NCBI RefSeq assembly: GCF_001552215.1
Contig: NZ_BCQT01000014.1
Coordinates: 1 to 64,000 of the forward strand
Origin: Actinomadura macra NBRC 14102
Lineage (GTDB): Bacteria; Actinomycetota; Actinomycetes; Streptosporangiales; Streptosporangiaceae
Length of the DNA: 64,000 nt
Direction: 5' to 3'
The position numbers and the translations under genes were made by a program. Each line of letters begins with the position of its first letter. Within the stretch, counting starts at the first letter, position 1. Of this stretch, positions 27,033-35,633 are shown piece after piece. The notes beneath the pieces are model-generated. The model saw nothing but the letters and a program-made list of their open reading frames with translations. It did not search any database and was not told where the DNA came from.

Positions 27033-27125
27033 GGTGCGCGGCCACGGCACCGTTCTGGCGGCACGCGTCCTGTCCGACGGGCTCGCGGAACCAAAGGTGA
27101 TCGCCGCGTCGGTAGGGTTCCGGAC

Positions 27126-28136
27126 GTGACGAGTTACCCCTGGCAGCCCGGGACGGCCACCGGGATCGGTTCGTGTCCGGGCGAGGATCCGGCGGAGGCG
27201 CTGCGGATCGTCCTCGGTGAGCTGCCCGACCTGCCGCACCTGCCCGAGCTTCCCGCGCGTGGCCCCGGCGCCGACTTGACCGGGCGGACGGCGGGCCTGC
27301 TGGTGGACATGCCGATCCATCTGGAGCCGTCCGGGTGGCGCTTCTCCGACCGCCCGGGCCGCGACACGCTGCGTTCCCTCGACCATCTCGCCCGGGACCT
27401 GGACGTGCTGGAGGAGGTCGCGGGCGCCCATGACGGGCCGTTCAAGGTCCAGGTGTGCGGTCCGTGGACGCTGGCCGCCACGATCGAACTGCGGCACGGC
27501 GACCGGGCGGTCAAGGACCCGGGCGCCGTCCGCGACCTGACCGCCTCCCTGGCCGAGGGCGTCGCCGCGCACGTGGCCGACGTCCGGCGGCGCCTGCCGC
27601 GCGCGGAGGTCGTCCTCCAGCTGGACGAGCCGAGCCTGCCCGCGGCGCTGGCGGGCACCCTGCCGACCGCCAGCGGCTTCTCGCGGCTGCGGGCGATCGA
27701 GGAGCCGGTCGCCGAGGACGCCCTGCGGACGGTGATCGAGACGGCGTGCCGGGACGGCGCGGCGTTCCCGGTCGTGCACTGCTGTGCCCGGAACGTCCCC
27801 TACGGGCTGCTGCGCGGCGCGGGCGCCAAGGCGATCTCGGTCGATCTCCATCTGGTGCCCCGGCGCGACGACGACGCCGTCGGAGAGGCGATCGACGCGG
27901 GGGTCGGGCTGTGGCTCGGCGCGGTGCCCGCGACCGACGCCGCCCTGCCGGCGCTCAGGACGACCGTCGATCCGGTGCGGGCGCTGTGGCGGCGGTTCGG
28001 CTTCCCGCGCGCGCAGCTGTCCCGCCAGGTCGTGATCACGCCGGCGTGCGGGATGGCGGGAGCGTCGCCGGGCTACGTCCGCGCGGCGCTCAAGCGGTGC
28101 CGCGACGCCGCCCGGATGCTGCACGAGGCGGACTGA
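27126..28136 (+). CDS. Cobalamin-independent methionine synthase-like protein
   Basis: This 336-aa protein corresponds to the catalytic C-terminal barrel of MetE-type enzymes. It has ATGIGSCPGEDPAEALRIVLGELPDLPHLPELPARG and QVCGPWTLAATIEL. Potential zinc ligands are in VVHCCARN and ITPACGMAG, and a QLDEPSLPA strand is present. It is far shorter than full MetE (about 750 aa) and lacks the folate-binding N-terminal domain. Methyl transfer from another donor, or a different thiol reaction, is possible. GTG 27126 lies 7 nt after TAGGGT, with no ribosome site. Placement between mnmA and ligA is common in actinobacteria. Confidence 0.8.
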   Translation: MTSYPWQPGTATGIGSCPGEDPAEALRIVLGELPDLPHLPELPARGPGADLTGRTAGLLVDMPIHLEPSGWRFSDRPGRDTLRSLDHLARDLDVLEEVAGAHDGPFKVQVCGPWTLAATIELRHGDRAVKDPGAVRDLTASLAEGVAAHVADVRRRLPRAEVVLQLDEPSLPAALAGTLPTASGFSRLRAIEEPVAEDALRTVIETACRDGAAFPVVHCCARNVPYGLLRGAGAKAISVDLHLVPRRDDDAVGEAIDAGVGLWLGAVPATDAALPALRTTVDPVRALWRRFGFPRAQLSRQVVITPACGMAGASPGYVRAALKRCRDAARMLHEAD

Positions 28137-28224
28137 CCCAAGCCTCGACCAGGGGATGCGCAACGGCGCTCCCTGTCCCACCGGCGCGGACGATCTGCTC
28201 GCCGGGCGGGGCGCGCCGGTGTCG

Positions 28225-28250
28225 CATTGTCGGTGCCGATGGCGACAATG
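28225..28250. promoter_or_regulatory. Inverted repeat just upstream of ligA
   Basis: CATTGTCG (28225-28232) and CGACAATG (28243-28250) are perfect inverted arms with a 10-nt spacer, ending 5 nt before the ligA ATG. They could be an operator or an RNA hairpin covering the ribosome-binding region. Confidence 0.5.
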
Positions 28251-28255
28251 GGCAC

Positions 28256-30424
28256 ATGACCACGAGTGATGGGGTGCCCGGCGAGGCACGGCAGCGGCAC
28301 CTGGAGCTGAGCGAACGCATCGACGAGGGCAACTACCGCTACTACGTCCTCGACCAGCCGACGCTGACCGACGCCGAGTACGACCGGATGATGCGCGAGA
28401 TCCGGGAGCTGGAGGAGCGGTATCCCGAGCTCGTCACCCCCGACTCGCCGACACAGAAGGTCGGCGCGCCGATCACGACCGACTTCGCGACGGTCGAGCA
28501 CCTGGAGCGGATGCAGAGCCTCGACAACGCGATGAACGAGGACGCGCTGCTGGCGTGGGACGAGCGGGTGGTCAAGGAGGTCGGCGAGGTCGCCGGCTAC
28601 CTGTGCGAGCTGAAGATCGACGGCCTGGCCATCGCGGTGACCTACGAGAAGGGCCGGCTGGTGCGCGGGGTGACCCGCGGCGACGGGCGCACCGGCGAGG
28701 ACGTCACGAACAATGTCCGCACCATCGCCGACATCCCCGACCGGCTGGCCGGGGAGGGCTGGCCGGACGTCCTGGAGGTGCGCGGCGAGGTCTTCCTCCC
28801 GGTGGAGGGGTTCGAGCAGGTCAACACCGTCCAGGTCGAGGCCGGCAAGGACCCGTTCGCCAACCCGCGCAACGCGGCGGCGGGGTCGCTGCGGCAGAAG
28901 GACCCGCGGGTCACGGCGCACCGTCCGCTCGGGATGCTGGTACACGGATTCGGCGCGTGGCGTGGCGGGACGCAGCCGGAGAGCCAGTCCGGCGCGTATG
29001 AGCTGATGCGCGGCTGGGGGTTGCCGGTCAGCGACCTGTACGAGGTGCTCGGCGGGATGGACGCCGTCCGTAAGTACATCGCGCGGTACGGCGACCACCG
29101 GCACGACCCGGCGTACGAGATCGACGGCGTGGTCGTCAAGGTCGACCAGTTCGCCCTCCAGCGCCGGCTCGGGTCGACGAGCCGGGCACCGCGCTGGGCC
29201 ATCGCGTGGAAGTACCCGCCGGAGGAGGTCAACACCAAGCTCCTCGACATCAAGGTCGGTGTCGGGCGGACGGGGCGCGTCACCCCCTACGGCGTGATGG
29301 AACCGACGAAGGTGGCGGGTTCCACGGTCGAGCGGGCCACCCTGCACAACGGCAGCGAGGTCAAACGCAAGGGCGTGCTGATCGGCGACACCGTCGTCCT
29401 GCGTAAGGCTGGCGACGTGATCCCCGAGATCGTCGCGCCGGTCGCCGCCCTCCGGGACGGCTCGGAGCGCGAGTTCGAGATGCCCACGCACTGCCCCGAG
29501 TGCGGCACGGAGCTGGCGTACGAGAAGGAGGGTGACGCCGACATCCGCTGTCCCAACGCGCGGCTCTGTCCCGCCCAGCTCCGCGAGCGCCTGTCCTTCG
29601 TGGCGAGCCGCAACGCGCTCGACATCGAGGCGCTCGGCTATGTCGGGGCGACCGCGCTCACCCAGCCGCTGGAGCCGAGCGACCCGCCGGTCAAGAACGA
29701 GGGCGATCTGTTCCATCTGACCGTTGAGCAGCTGCTGCCGATCAGGAGCCTTGTCCTGGACGCCAGGACGGGCACGCCCAAGATCGACCCGCAGACGGGC
29801 GAGTCCAAGGTCGTGTCGTTCTTCGCCAACAAGGAGGGCGAACCGAAGAAGACGGTCGAGATCCTCTTCGACGAGCTGGAGAAGGCCAAGAGCCAGCCGC
29901 TGTGGCGGGTGCTGGTGGCGCTGTCGATCCGGCATGTGGGGCCCGCCGCCTCCCAGAACCTCGCCCGCGAGCTGCGTTCCATGGACGCCATCGCGAACGC
30001 GACCGAGGAGGAGCTGGCGGCGGTGGAGGACGTCGGCCCGACGATCGCGGCCTCGATCAAGGCGTGGTTCGCGGTCGACTGGCACCGCGAGATCGTCGAG
30101 AAGTGGCGGGCCGCCGGCGTCCGGATGCAGGACGAGGGCGCGGCGGGACCGCGGCCGCTGAAGGACCTCACCGTGGTGATCACCGGGTCGCTGGAGGGGT
30201 ACAGCCGCGACTCGGCGAAGGAGGCGGTGCAGGACCTCGGCGGGAAGGTCTCCGCATCGGTCTCCAAGAAAACGGACTTCGTCGTAGTGGGGGACAACCC
30301 CGGTTCGAAGTACGACAAAGCCGTCAAGCTGGGCGTACCGGTCCTGGCGGAGGAAGGGTTCCGCATCCTGCTGACCGATGGGCCAGATGCGGCCAAAAAC
30401 GTGACTTTGCGCGCGGAGGAGTGA
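28256..30424 (+). CDS. ligA: NAD-dependent DNA ligase
   Basis: The replicative ligase (722 aa) seals nicks using NAD+. Visible in order: the Ia domain (YRYYVLDQPTLTDAEYD), the adenylation site CELKIDGLAIA (Lys near residue 119) and GVTRGDGRTGEDVTNNVRTI. Next come the OB fold, a four-cysteine zinc finger (CPECG with CPNARLCPAQ), helix-hairpin-helix repeats (VEDVGPTIAASIKAWF) and a C-terminal BRCT domain (VVITGSLEGYSRDSAKEAV to FVVVGDNPGSKYDKA). ATG 28256 starts the conserved protein; the frame opens earlier inside the previous gene. The inverted repeat at 28225 may regulate it. Confidence 0.96.
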   Translation: MTTSDGVPGEARQRHLELSERIDEGNYRYYVLDQPTLTDAEYDRMMREIRELEERYPELVTPDSPTQKVGAPITTDFATVEHLERMQSLDNAMNEDALLAWDERVVKEVGEVAGYLCELKIDGLAIAVTYEKGRLVRGVTRGDGRTGEDVTNNVRTIADIPDRLAGEGWPDVLEVRGEVFLPVEGFEQVNTVQVEAGKDPFANPRNAAAGSLRQKDPRVTAHRPLGMLVHGFGAWRGGTQPESQSGAYELMRGWGLPVSDLYEVLGGMDAVRKYIARYGDHRHDPAYEIDGVVVKVDQFALQRRLGSTSRAPRWAIAWKYPPEEVNTKLLDIKVGVGRTGRVTPYGVMEPTKVAGSTVERATLHNGSEVKRKGVLIGDTVVLRKAGDVIPEIVAPVAALRDGSEREFEMPTHCPECGTELAYEKEGDADIRCPNARLCPAQLRERLSFVASRNALDIEALGYVGATALTQPLEPSDPPVKNEGDLFHLTVEQLLPIRSLVLDARTGTPKIDPQTGESKVVSFFANKEGEPKKTVEILFDELEKAKSQPLWRVLVALSIRHVGPAASQNLARELRSMDAIANATEEELAAVEDVGPTIAASIKAWFAVDWHREIVEKWRAAGVRMQDEGAAGPRPLKDLTVVITGSLEGYSRDSAKEAVQDLGGKVSASVSKKTDFVVVGDNPGSKYDKAVKLGVPVLAEEGFRILLTDGPDAAKNVTLRAEE

Positions 30425-30615
30425 CCGGTTGTGGTTGTGCGCACCACCACCAGCGCCGCGTTACCCAGCGGTACACTCCAACTACCCACCGACGAGTGGC
30501 GGGTACGGAATGGGCATAACGGAACGTACGCAATCGGTTTCGCGAAGTTGAGCAAAGGCCGTACTCTCCCAACCACTACGACCCACTGAATGTTCGGACG
30601 TCTCGCCCCGGGGTG

Positions 30616-30654
30616 CGTCCCCCGCGGTCCGGCGCGTTCCGCTCCCGGGGGACG
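30616..30654 (+). other. Hairpin in the leader of the GGDEF/EAL gene
   Basis: CGTCCCCCG (30616-30624) and CGGGGGACG (30646-30654) form a perfect 9-bp stem with a 21-nt loop, ending 27 nt before the start codon at 30681. It could end ligA transcripts or modulate translation. It does not match c-di-GMP riboswitch consensus features that I can recognise. Confidence 0.4.
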
Positions 30655-30680
30655 GCCCCCCCGAACCCCCCGAGGATGTG

Positions 30681-32819
30681 ATGAAGGACCCGAACAACAC
30701 GCGGAACACGGCGCCCCGCCGTGGTTCCCCGTTGTGGATCTACTTCGTCGTCGTCATCCTGCTCGGCGTCGCCGCGTGCGGCACCGCGTTCTCCGGGCTG
30801 AGCGGCGCCGACCTGGACGCGCTCGCCCGCAACCCGGTCTTCTGGATCCTGGCCTGCTTCATCATCTTCGGCGAGCTGCGGCCGATCATCACGCCCGGCT
30901 CCACCGAGAACAACGGCGCGAACACCTCCACCACCTTCGCGTTCGCCGCGCTCCTGTACGCGGGGCTCCCGGTCGCCGCCGCTCTCCAGATCGTCGCCGT
31001 CGTCACCTGCGGGATCTTCCGCGGGCGCAGCGCGCACCGGATCGCCTTCAACGCCGCGCAGTACACCCTCAGCCTCGCCGCCGCCCAGCTCGTCCTGGCG
31101 GTCTCCGGCGACATGGCCACCCCCACGAGCCTCTGGGTTCCCGACGGCGGCGACCTGCCCGTGATCGCCCTCGCCGGCGCCGTCTACTTCGGCTGCAACG
31201 ACACCCTGGTCGGCGCCGCCATCGCCCTGCACGAGCGGGTCTCGCTGCTCAAGGCGCTGCGCTGGGACCTCGGCTACCAGATCCTCGTCCATATGGCGCT
31301 GCTCGGCCTGGCCCCGCTGATGGTCGTCGCGATGGACAGGTCCGCGGTGTTCGTGCCGCTGATCGTGCTGCCGTTCATCGCCGTCTACCTGAACGCCTCG
31401 GTGGCCGTCCGCCGCGAGCACCAGGCCCTGCACGACGGCCTCACCGGATTGCCCAACCGCAAGCTGCTGATCGTCCGCACCGAGGAGGCCCTCGCGGAGG
31501 CGCGCGGCGCGGCGAAACGCACCAGAGGCGGCGCCGGCCGCCTCGGCCGGCGCCGCCCGGCCGTGATCAAACCCTCCCGCCTCCTCAAGGTCGCCGAGCC
31601 GCCGCATCAGCGCGCCGGGCTGTTCCTGCTGGACCTCGACCGGTTCAAGGAGGTCAACGACACTCTCGGGCACCCCACCGGCGACCGGCTCCTCCAACTC
31701 GTCGCGCACCGGCTCACGCACAGCGTCCGCCCGGGCGACCTCGTGGCCCGGCTCGGCGGCGACGAGTTCGCGGTGCTGCTGCCCACCGTCCGCGACGAGG
31801 CCGCCGCCCGCGAGGTCGCCGCCCGGCTGCGGGCCGCGCTCGGCGAACCCGTCCGGCTGGACGGCATGTCGTTCGACCTGGAGGCCAGCGTCGGGATCGC
31901 GCTGTTCCCCGACGACGCGCCCGACTTCGAACTGCTGCTCCAGCGCGCCGACGTCGCGATGTACAACGCCAAGGAGGCCCGCACCGGCGTCGAGGTGTAC
32001 TCGCCCGGCAAGGACCGCAACTCCCCGGACCGGCTCAGCATGCTCGGCGACCTGCGCCGCGCCATCGACCGCTCCGAGCTGGAGCTGTACTACCAGCCCA
32101 AGGTCTCCCTGCGGGACGGGCAACTCGTCGGGATGGAGGCGCTGCTGCGCTGGCGCCACCCCGACAAGGGCCTCCTCGAACCCGAGGCGTTCCTGTCGAT
32201 GGCCGAGCAGACCTATCTGATGCGCTCGATCACCCGGCATGTCGTGGAGGCGGCGCTCGCGCAGACCGCCGCCTGGTGGCGCGAGGACCTCGCCGTCCAG
32301 GTCGCGGTGAACGCCTCCGGCCGCGACCTGCTCGACACCGGCCTCACCGAGACGATCGAGGAGGGACTGCTCGCCCGCGGGCTGCCCGCCGCGGCGCTCC
32401 AGCTGGAGATCACCGAGCGGATCCTGATGAACGAGCAGGCCTACGCCTCCGACACCGTGAAGGCGCTCGCCGAGCTGGGCATCCCACTCAGCCTGGACGA
32501 CTTCGGCACCGGCTACTCCTCCCTCGTCCGGCTCAAGCGCCTCCCGGTCGAGGAGATCAAGATCGACTCCTCCTTCGTGGGCCGGCTCACCGACTCCACC
32601 GACGACGCCGTCATCGTCCGCTCCATCGTCGACCTCGTCCGCACCCTCGGGTTGCGATCGGTCGCCGAGGGCGTCGAGGACCCGCAGACCGCACGGATGC
32701 TCCGCGACATGGGCTGCGACGCCGCCCAGGGCTGGCACTTCGGCCGCCCCATGGACGCCGCGACCGCCACCGACTGGCTCCGCCGGCGCATGGAACGCGC
32801 CCCCGAACCAGCGGCGTGA
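30681..32819 (+). CDS. Membrane GGDEF-EAL cyclic-di-GMP enzyme
   Basis: This 712-aa membrane protein can make and degrade c-di-GMP. Six or so N-terminal helices (residues 15-230) precede DGLTGLPNRK. The GGDEF site is LGGDEF near residue 358, preceded by RPGD five residues upstream, an intact inhibitory I-site. The EAL domain keeps MEALLRW, VNASG, EITER, LDDFGTGYSSL, KIDSSF and EGVED. A 40-residue basic insertion (RTRGGAGRLGRRRP) splits the start of the GGDEF domain. ATG 30681 has GAGG 5 nt upstream; GTG 30678 adjoins it. By position after ligA and before gatCAB it resembles Streptomyces RmdB, which is an inference from gene order. Confidence 0.9.
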   Translation: MKDPNNTRNTAPRRGSPLWIYFVVVILLGVAACGTAFSGLSGADLDALARNPVFWILACFIIFGELRPIITPGSTENNGANTSTTFAFAALLYAGLPVAAALQIVAVVTCGIFRGRSAHRIAFNAAQYTLSLAAAQLVLAVSGDMATPTSLWVPDGGDLPVIALAGAVYFGCNDTLVGAAIALHERVSLLKALRWDLGYQILVHMALLGLAPLMVVAMDRSAVFVPLIVLPFIAVYLNASVAVRREHQALHDGLTGLPNRKLLIVRTEEALAEARGAAKRTRGGAGRLGRRRPAVIKPSRLLKVAEPPHQRAGLFLLDLDRFKEVNDTLGHPTGDRLLQLVAHRLTHSVRPGDLVARLGGDEFAVLLPTVRDEAAAREVAARLRAALGEPVRLDGMSFDLEASVGIALFPDDAPDFELLLQRADVAMYNAKEARTGVEVYSPGKDRNSPDRLSMLGDLRRAIDRSELELYYQPKVSLRDGQLVGMEALLRWRHPDKGLLEPEAFLSMAEQTYLMRSITRHVVEAALAQTAAWWREDLAVQVAVNASGRDLLDTGLTETIEEGLLARGLPAAALQLEITERILMNEQAYASDTVKALAELGIPLSLDDFGTGYSSLVRLKRLPVEEIKIDSSFVGRLTDSTDDAVIVRSIVDLVRTLGLRSVAEGVEDPQTARMLRDMGCDAAQGWHFGRPMDAATATDWLRRRMERAPEPAA

Positions 32820-32906
32820 CCATTCGAATCCGGTCTAAAACGACATAGGGCTCAAGTCTGACAATCCCCTTACCGGTCTCTGACAGAGCCGCTACGATCA
32901 CGCACC

Positions 32907-33248
32907 ATGAACAACGCCGCGCGCGGAGTGATCCTCGGCCTCGCCCTGCTGGGGATGGGGTTCATGTTCGTGTTCACGCTGGAGGCAATGCCCGACAACG
33001 ACACCGACTTCAAGCTCTACGACCTTGCCGGAGTGGTCTTCGGGGGCTTTCTGATCCTGTCCTGCGCGGTGATGGGCGCAGCCGCCCTCGCGGGAATGCA
33101 ACCATCGCCGTCAAAACCGGTGACATTCCCCTTCCAGGGCGCCGCGCACCAGCAGCAACCCGCCCCACCGCAAGTCCAGCAGTACCCCCACCAAGCCACA
33201 GGCCCCCAACCCGGCGCGGCCCCCCAGATGTACCCCCCACAAGCCTGA
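32907..33248 (+). CDS. Small membrane protein with Pro/Gln-rich tail
   Basis: This 113-aa protein has two hydrophobic helices: VILGLALLGMGFMFVFTLEA near residues 8-27 and LAGVVFGGFLILSCAVMGAAALAG near 39-62. A low-complexity tail follows (HQQQPAPPQVQQYPHQ, QPGAAPQMYPP). ATG 32907 lies 8 nt after TACGAT, with no ribosome site, so it may be leaderless. No family was recognised. Codon use is typical for the region, so it is probably a real gene. Confidence 0.6.
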   Translation: MNNAARGVILGLALLGMGFMFVFTLEAMPDNDTDFKLYDLAGVVFGGFLILSCAVMGAAALAGMQPSPSKPVTFPFQGAAHQQQPAPPQVQQYPHQATGPQPGAAPQMYPPQA

Positions 33249-33271
33249 GGCCGAATTTCTGGGTCTCCCTA

Positions 33272-33409
33272 CCGTCACGCGAGCGCGCGACCTGACCGGT
33301 GGGGCAACGCCGAAGGCAAGCCCCACCGGGAAGATCGCGAAGCGATGACGCGCTCGCCCAAGCACGGTCAAGGAGCGAGCCGCCAGGCGAGCCCCTGGGC
33401 CGGGATTGA
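33272..33409 (-). repeat. Dispersed structured intergenic repeat, copy B
   Basis: This copy is in reverse orientation, between two convergent genes. Read on the minus strand it has CAATCCCGGCCCAGGGG, the ATCGC-TTC-GCGAT hairpin and a perfect 10-bp central stem CCGGTGGGGC/GCCCCACCGG. Outer GCGAGCGCG arms close the structure. It ends within 2 bp of the DUF6458 stop. Confidence 0.78.
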
Positions 33410-33410
33410 A

Positions 33411-33668
33411 TTAGTACTGCCGCCGGCGCTCGTATCCCGGCGGGAGATCCTCGTAGTAGTGCTCCTCGCGGACCGCGGGGGGCGGGCGGCGCTCGACCGA
33501 GCGACGTGCGGAGGCCAGCCGCACGATGCCGATGACGAGCCCGATCAGCCCGCCCAGCATGAGGATCAGGCCGACCAGCCGAATATCGATGCCGCTGAAC
33601 TCGTAGTTGACCGCGTAGGCCAGGATCGCGCCGATGATGATCAGGGCGATGCTGCCGCCGATGGTCAC
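33411..33668 (-). CDS. DUF6458 small membrane protein
   Basis: This 85-aa protein has two helices (VTIGGSIALIIIGAILAYAV and LVGLILMLGGLIGLVIGIVRL) separated by NYEFSGIDIR. This matches the small DUF6458 membrane family of actinobacteria. The tail is Arg/Tyr/Pro-rich (YYEDLPPGYERRRQY). GTG 33668 has GAGGAGCC upstream; longer starts run into the intergenic region. Function unknown. Confidence 0.8.
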   Translation of the reverse strand: MTIGGSIALIIIGAILAYAVNYEFSGIDIRLVGLILMLGGLIGLVIGIVRLASARRSVERRPPPAVREEHYYEDLPPGYERRRQY

Positions 33669-33831
33669 GGCGGGCTCCTCTCGTCGTCCTGGGGTGGACG
33701 ACACATCTCTTCCCGCCACGAGGAAATCAAACGGCGCGGCCGGGCACGCCCCGAGTAAACCGGTCGGGCCGGGCGGGCACGGCCAATAGGATGACCGGTG
33801 AAACCACGTCATCGCAGGAACGGTTGTCTAC

Positions 33832-34131
33832 ATGTCCGCCATCACCCGTGACGAGGTCGCTCACCTCGCCCGGCTGTCCCGGCTGGCGCTCGGCGACGAT
33901 GAGCTCGACCATCTCGCCGCCCAGCTCGACCAGATCATCTCCGCGGTCGCGCGGGTGCAGGAGGTCGCCGCGCAGGACATCCCGCCGACCTCGCACGCGC
34001 TGCCGCTGACCAATGTCTACCGCGCCGACGAGGTCCGGCCGTCCCTGGCCCCGGGGCAGGCGCTCGCCGCCGCCCCCGCCGCCGAGGAGCAGCGTTTCCG
34101 CGTACCGCGGATCCTGGACGAGGAGGCGTGA
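33832..34131 (+). CDS. gatC: Asp/Glu-tRNA amidotransferase subunit C
   Basis: This small subunit (99 aa) wraps around GatA and stabilises the GatCAB complex, which converts Glu-tRNA(Gln) and Asp-tRNA(Asn) to the amide forms. It has ITRDEVAHLARLSRLALGDDELDHLAAQLDQII and ends in RFRVPRILDEEA. A TAGGAT -10-like element lies 44 bp upstream. The stop overlaps the region of the gatA start, so the three gat genes form one operon. Confidence 0.93.
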   Translation: MSAITRDEVAHLARLSRLALGDDELDHLAAQLDQIISAVARVQEVAAQDIPPTSHALPLTNVYRADEVRPSLAPGQALAAAPAAEEQRFRVPRILDEEA

Positions 34132-34136
34132 GCGCC

Positions 34137-35633
34137 ATGGAACTGGTCGGGAAGGGGGCGGCGGAGCTCGGTGAGCTCATCGCCGCCGGCGAGACGTCCG
34201 CGGTCGAGGTCGCGCAGGCGCATCTGGATCGCATCGCCGCGGTGGACGGGCAGGTCAAGGCGTTTCTGCACGTCGACCGCGAGACGACGCTGGCACAGGC
34301 GCGGAAGGTGGACGAGCGGCGCGCGGCGGGGGAGGAGCTCGGCCCGCTGGCCGGCGTGCCCATCGCGCACAAGGACGTCTTCACCACCGACGACATGCCC
34401 ACCACCGCGGGCTCGAAGATCCTGGAGGGATGGCGGCCCCCCTACGACGCGACCATCACGGCGCGGCTGCGCGAGCAGGGCCTGGTGATCCTCGGCAAGA
34501 CGAACATGGACGAGTTCGCCATGGGCTCCTCCACCGAGAACAGCGCCTTCTTCACCACGCGCAACCCGTGGGACCTGGAGCGCGTCCCGGGCGGGTCGTC
34601 CGGCGGCAGCTCCGCGGCGGTCGCCGCGTACGAGGCGCCGCTGTCCACCGGAACCGACACCGGCGGGTCGATCCGGCAGCCCGCCGCGGTCACCGGCATC
34701 GTCGGGATGAAGCCCACCTACGGCGGCTCGTCCCGCTACGGCGTCATCGCGTTCGCGTCCTCGCTCGACACGCCGGGGCCGTTCGCGCGCAACGTCCTGG
34801 ACGCGGCGCTCCTGCACGAGGCGTTCAGCGGCCACGACCGGATGGACTCCACCTCCGTCGACGCCGCCGTCCCGCCGGTCGTGGAGGCCGCACGGCACGC
34901 CGATGTCGCCGGGCTGCGCGTCGGCGTCGTCAGGGAGTTCGCGGGCGACGGCGCCGAGCCGGGCGTCTCGGCCCGCTTCGACGAGGCCGTCGAACTGCTG
35001 GAGTCCCTCGGCGCGAAGGTCGTCGAGGTGTCGTGCCCGCATTTCTCCTACGCGCTGTCCGCCTACTACCTGATCGCGCCATCCGAGGCGTCGTCTAACC
35101 TCGCCCGCTTCGACGCCATGCGTTACGGCCTGCGGGTCGGCGACGACGGCACCCGCAGTGCCGAGGAGGTCATGGCGCTGACCCGCGCCGAGGGGTTCGG
35201 ACCCGAGGTCAAACGGCGCATCATGCTCGGCACCTATGCGCTGTCCTCGGGCTACTACGACGCCTACTACGGCAAGGCGCAGCAGGTCCGCACGCTGGTC
35301 AAGCGCGACTTCGACACCGCCTTCGAGCAGGTCGACGTGCTGGTCTCGCCGACCACGCCGACCACGGCGTTCCCGATCGGTGAGCGCGTGGACGACCCGA
35401 TGGCGATGTACCTGGCCGACCTGTACACCATCCCGGCCAACCTGACCGGCAACGCCGCGATCTCGGTGCCCTGCGGCCTCGCGGACGGACTGCCGGTCGG
35501 CCTGCAGATCATGGCGCCCGTCCTCGGTGACGACCGCGCCTACCGTGTGGCCGCCGCCGTCGAGCGCGCCCTGGAGGACCGTTGGGGCGGCCCCCTCCTG
35601 GCCAAGGCCCCGGAACTGGTGGAGGCGAAGTGA
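34137..35633 (+). CDS. gatA: Asp/Glu-tRNA amidotransferase subunit A
   Basis: The amidase subunit (498 aa) hydrolyses glutamine to supply ammonia to GatB. The Ser-cisSer-Lys triad is visible: the Lys in VPIAHKDVF, the serines in GGSSGGSSAAVA and GTDTGGSIRQPAA. ATG 34137 has AGGAGG about 10 nt upstream. GTG 34128, overlapping the gatC stop as GTGA, is possible but too close to that ribosome site. The length is normal for the family. Confidence 0.95.
   Translation: MELVGKGAAELGELIAAGETSAVEVAQAHLDRIAAVDGQVKAFLHVDRETTLAQARKVDERRAAGEELGPLAGVPIAHKDVFTTDDMPTTAGSKILEGWRPPYDATITARLREQGLVILGKTNMDEFAMGSSTENSAFFTTRNPWDLERVPGGSSGGSSAAVAAYEAPLSTGTDTGGSIRQPAAVTGIVGMKPTYGGSSRYGVIAFASSLDTPGPFARNVLDAALLHEAFSGHDRMDSTSVDAAVPPVVEAARHADVAGLRVGVVREFAGDGAEPGVSARFDEAVELLESLGAKVVEVSCPHFSYALSAYYLIAPSEASSNLARFDAMRYGLRVGDDGTRSAEEVMALTRAEGFGPEVKRRIMLGTYALSSGYYDAYYGKAQQVRTLVKRDFDTAFEQVDVLVSPTTPTTAFPIGERVDDPMAMYLADLYTIPANLTGNAAISVPCGLADGLPVGLQIMAPVLGDDRAYRVAAAVERALEDRWGGPLLAKAPELVEAK

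Noticed and set aside
27033..27125. SAM or B12 riboswitch before the methionine synthase-like gene
   Set aside because: The 93-bp gap is too short, and a -10 hexamer 7 nt from the start codon suggests a leaderless mRNA.
30616..30654. c-di-GMP riboswitch before the GGDEF-EAL gene
   Set aside because: The leader has a 9-bp stem but none of the conserved GEMM tetraloop and receptor features that I could identify.
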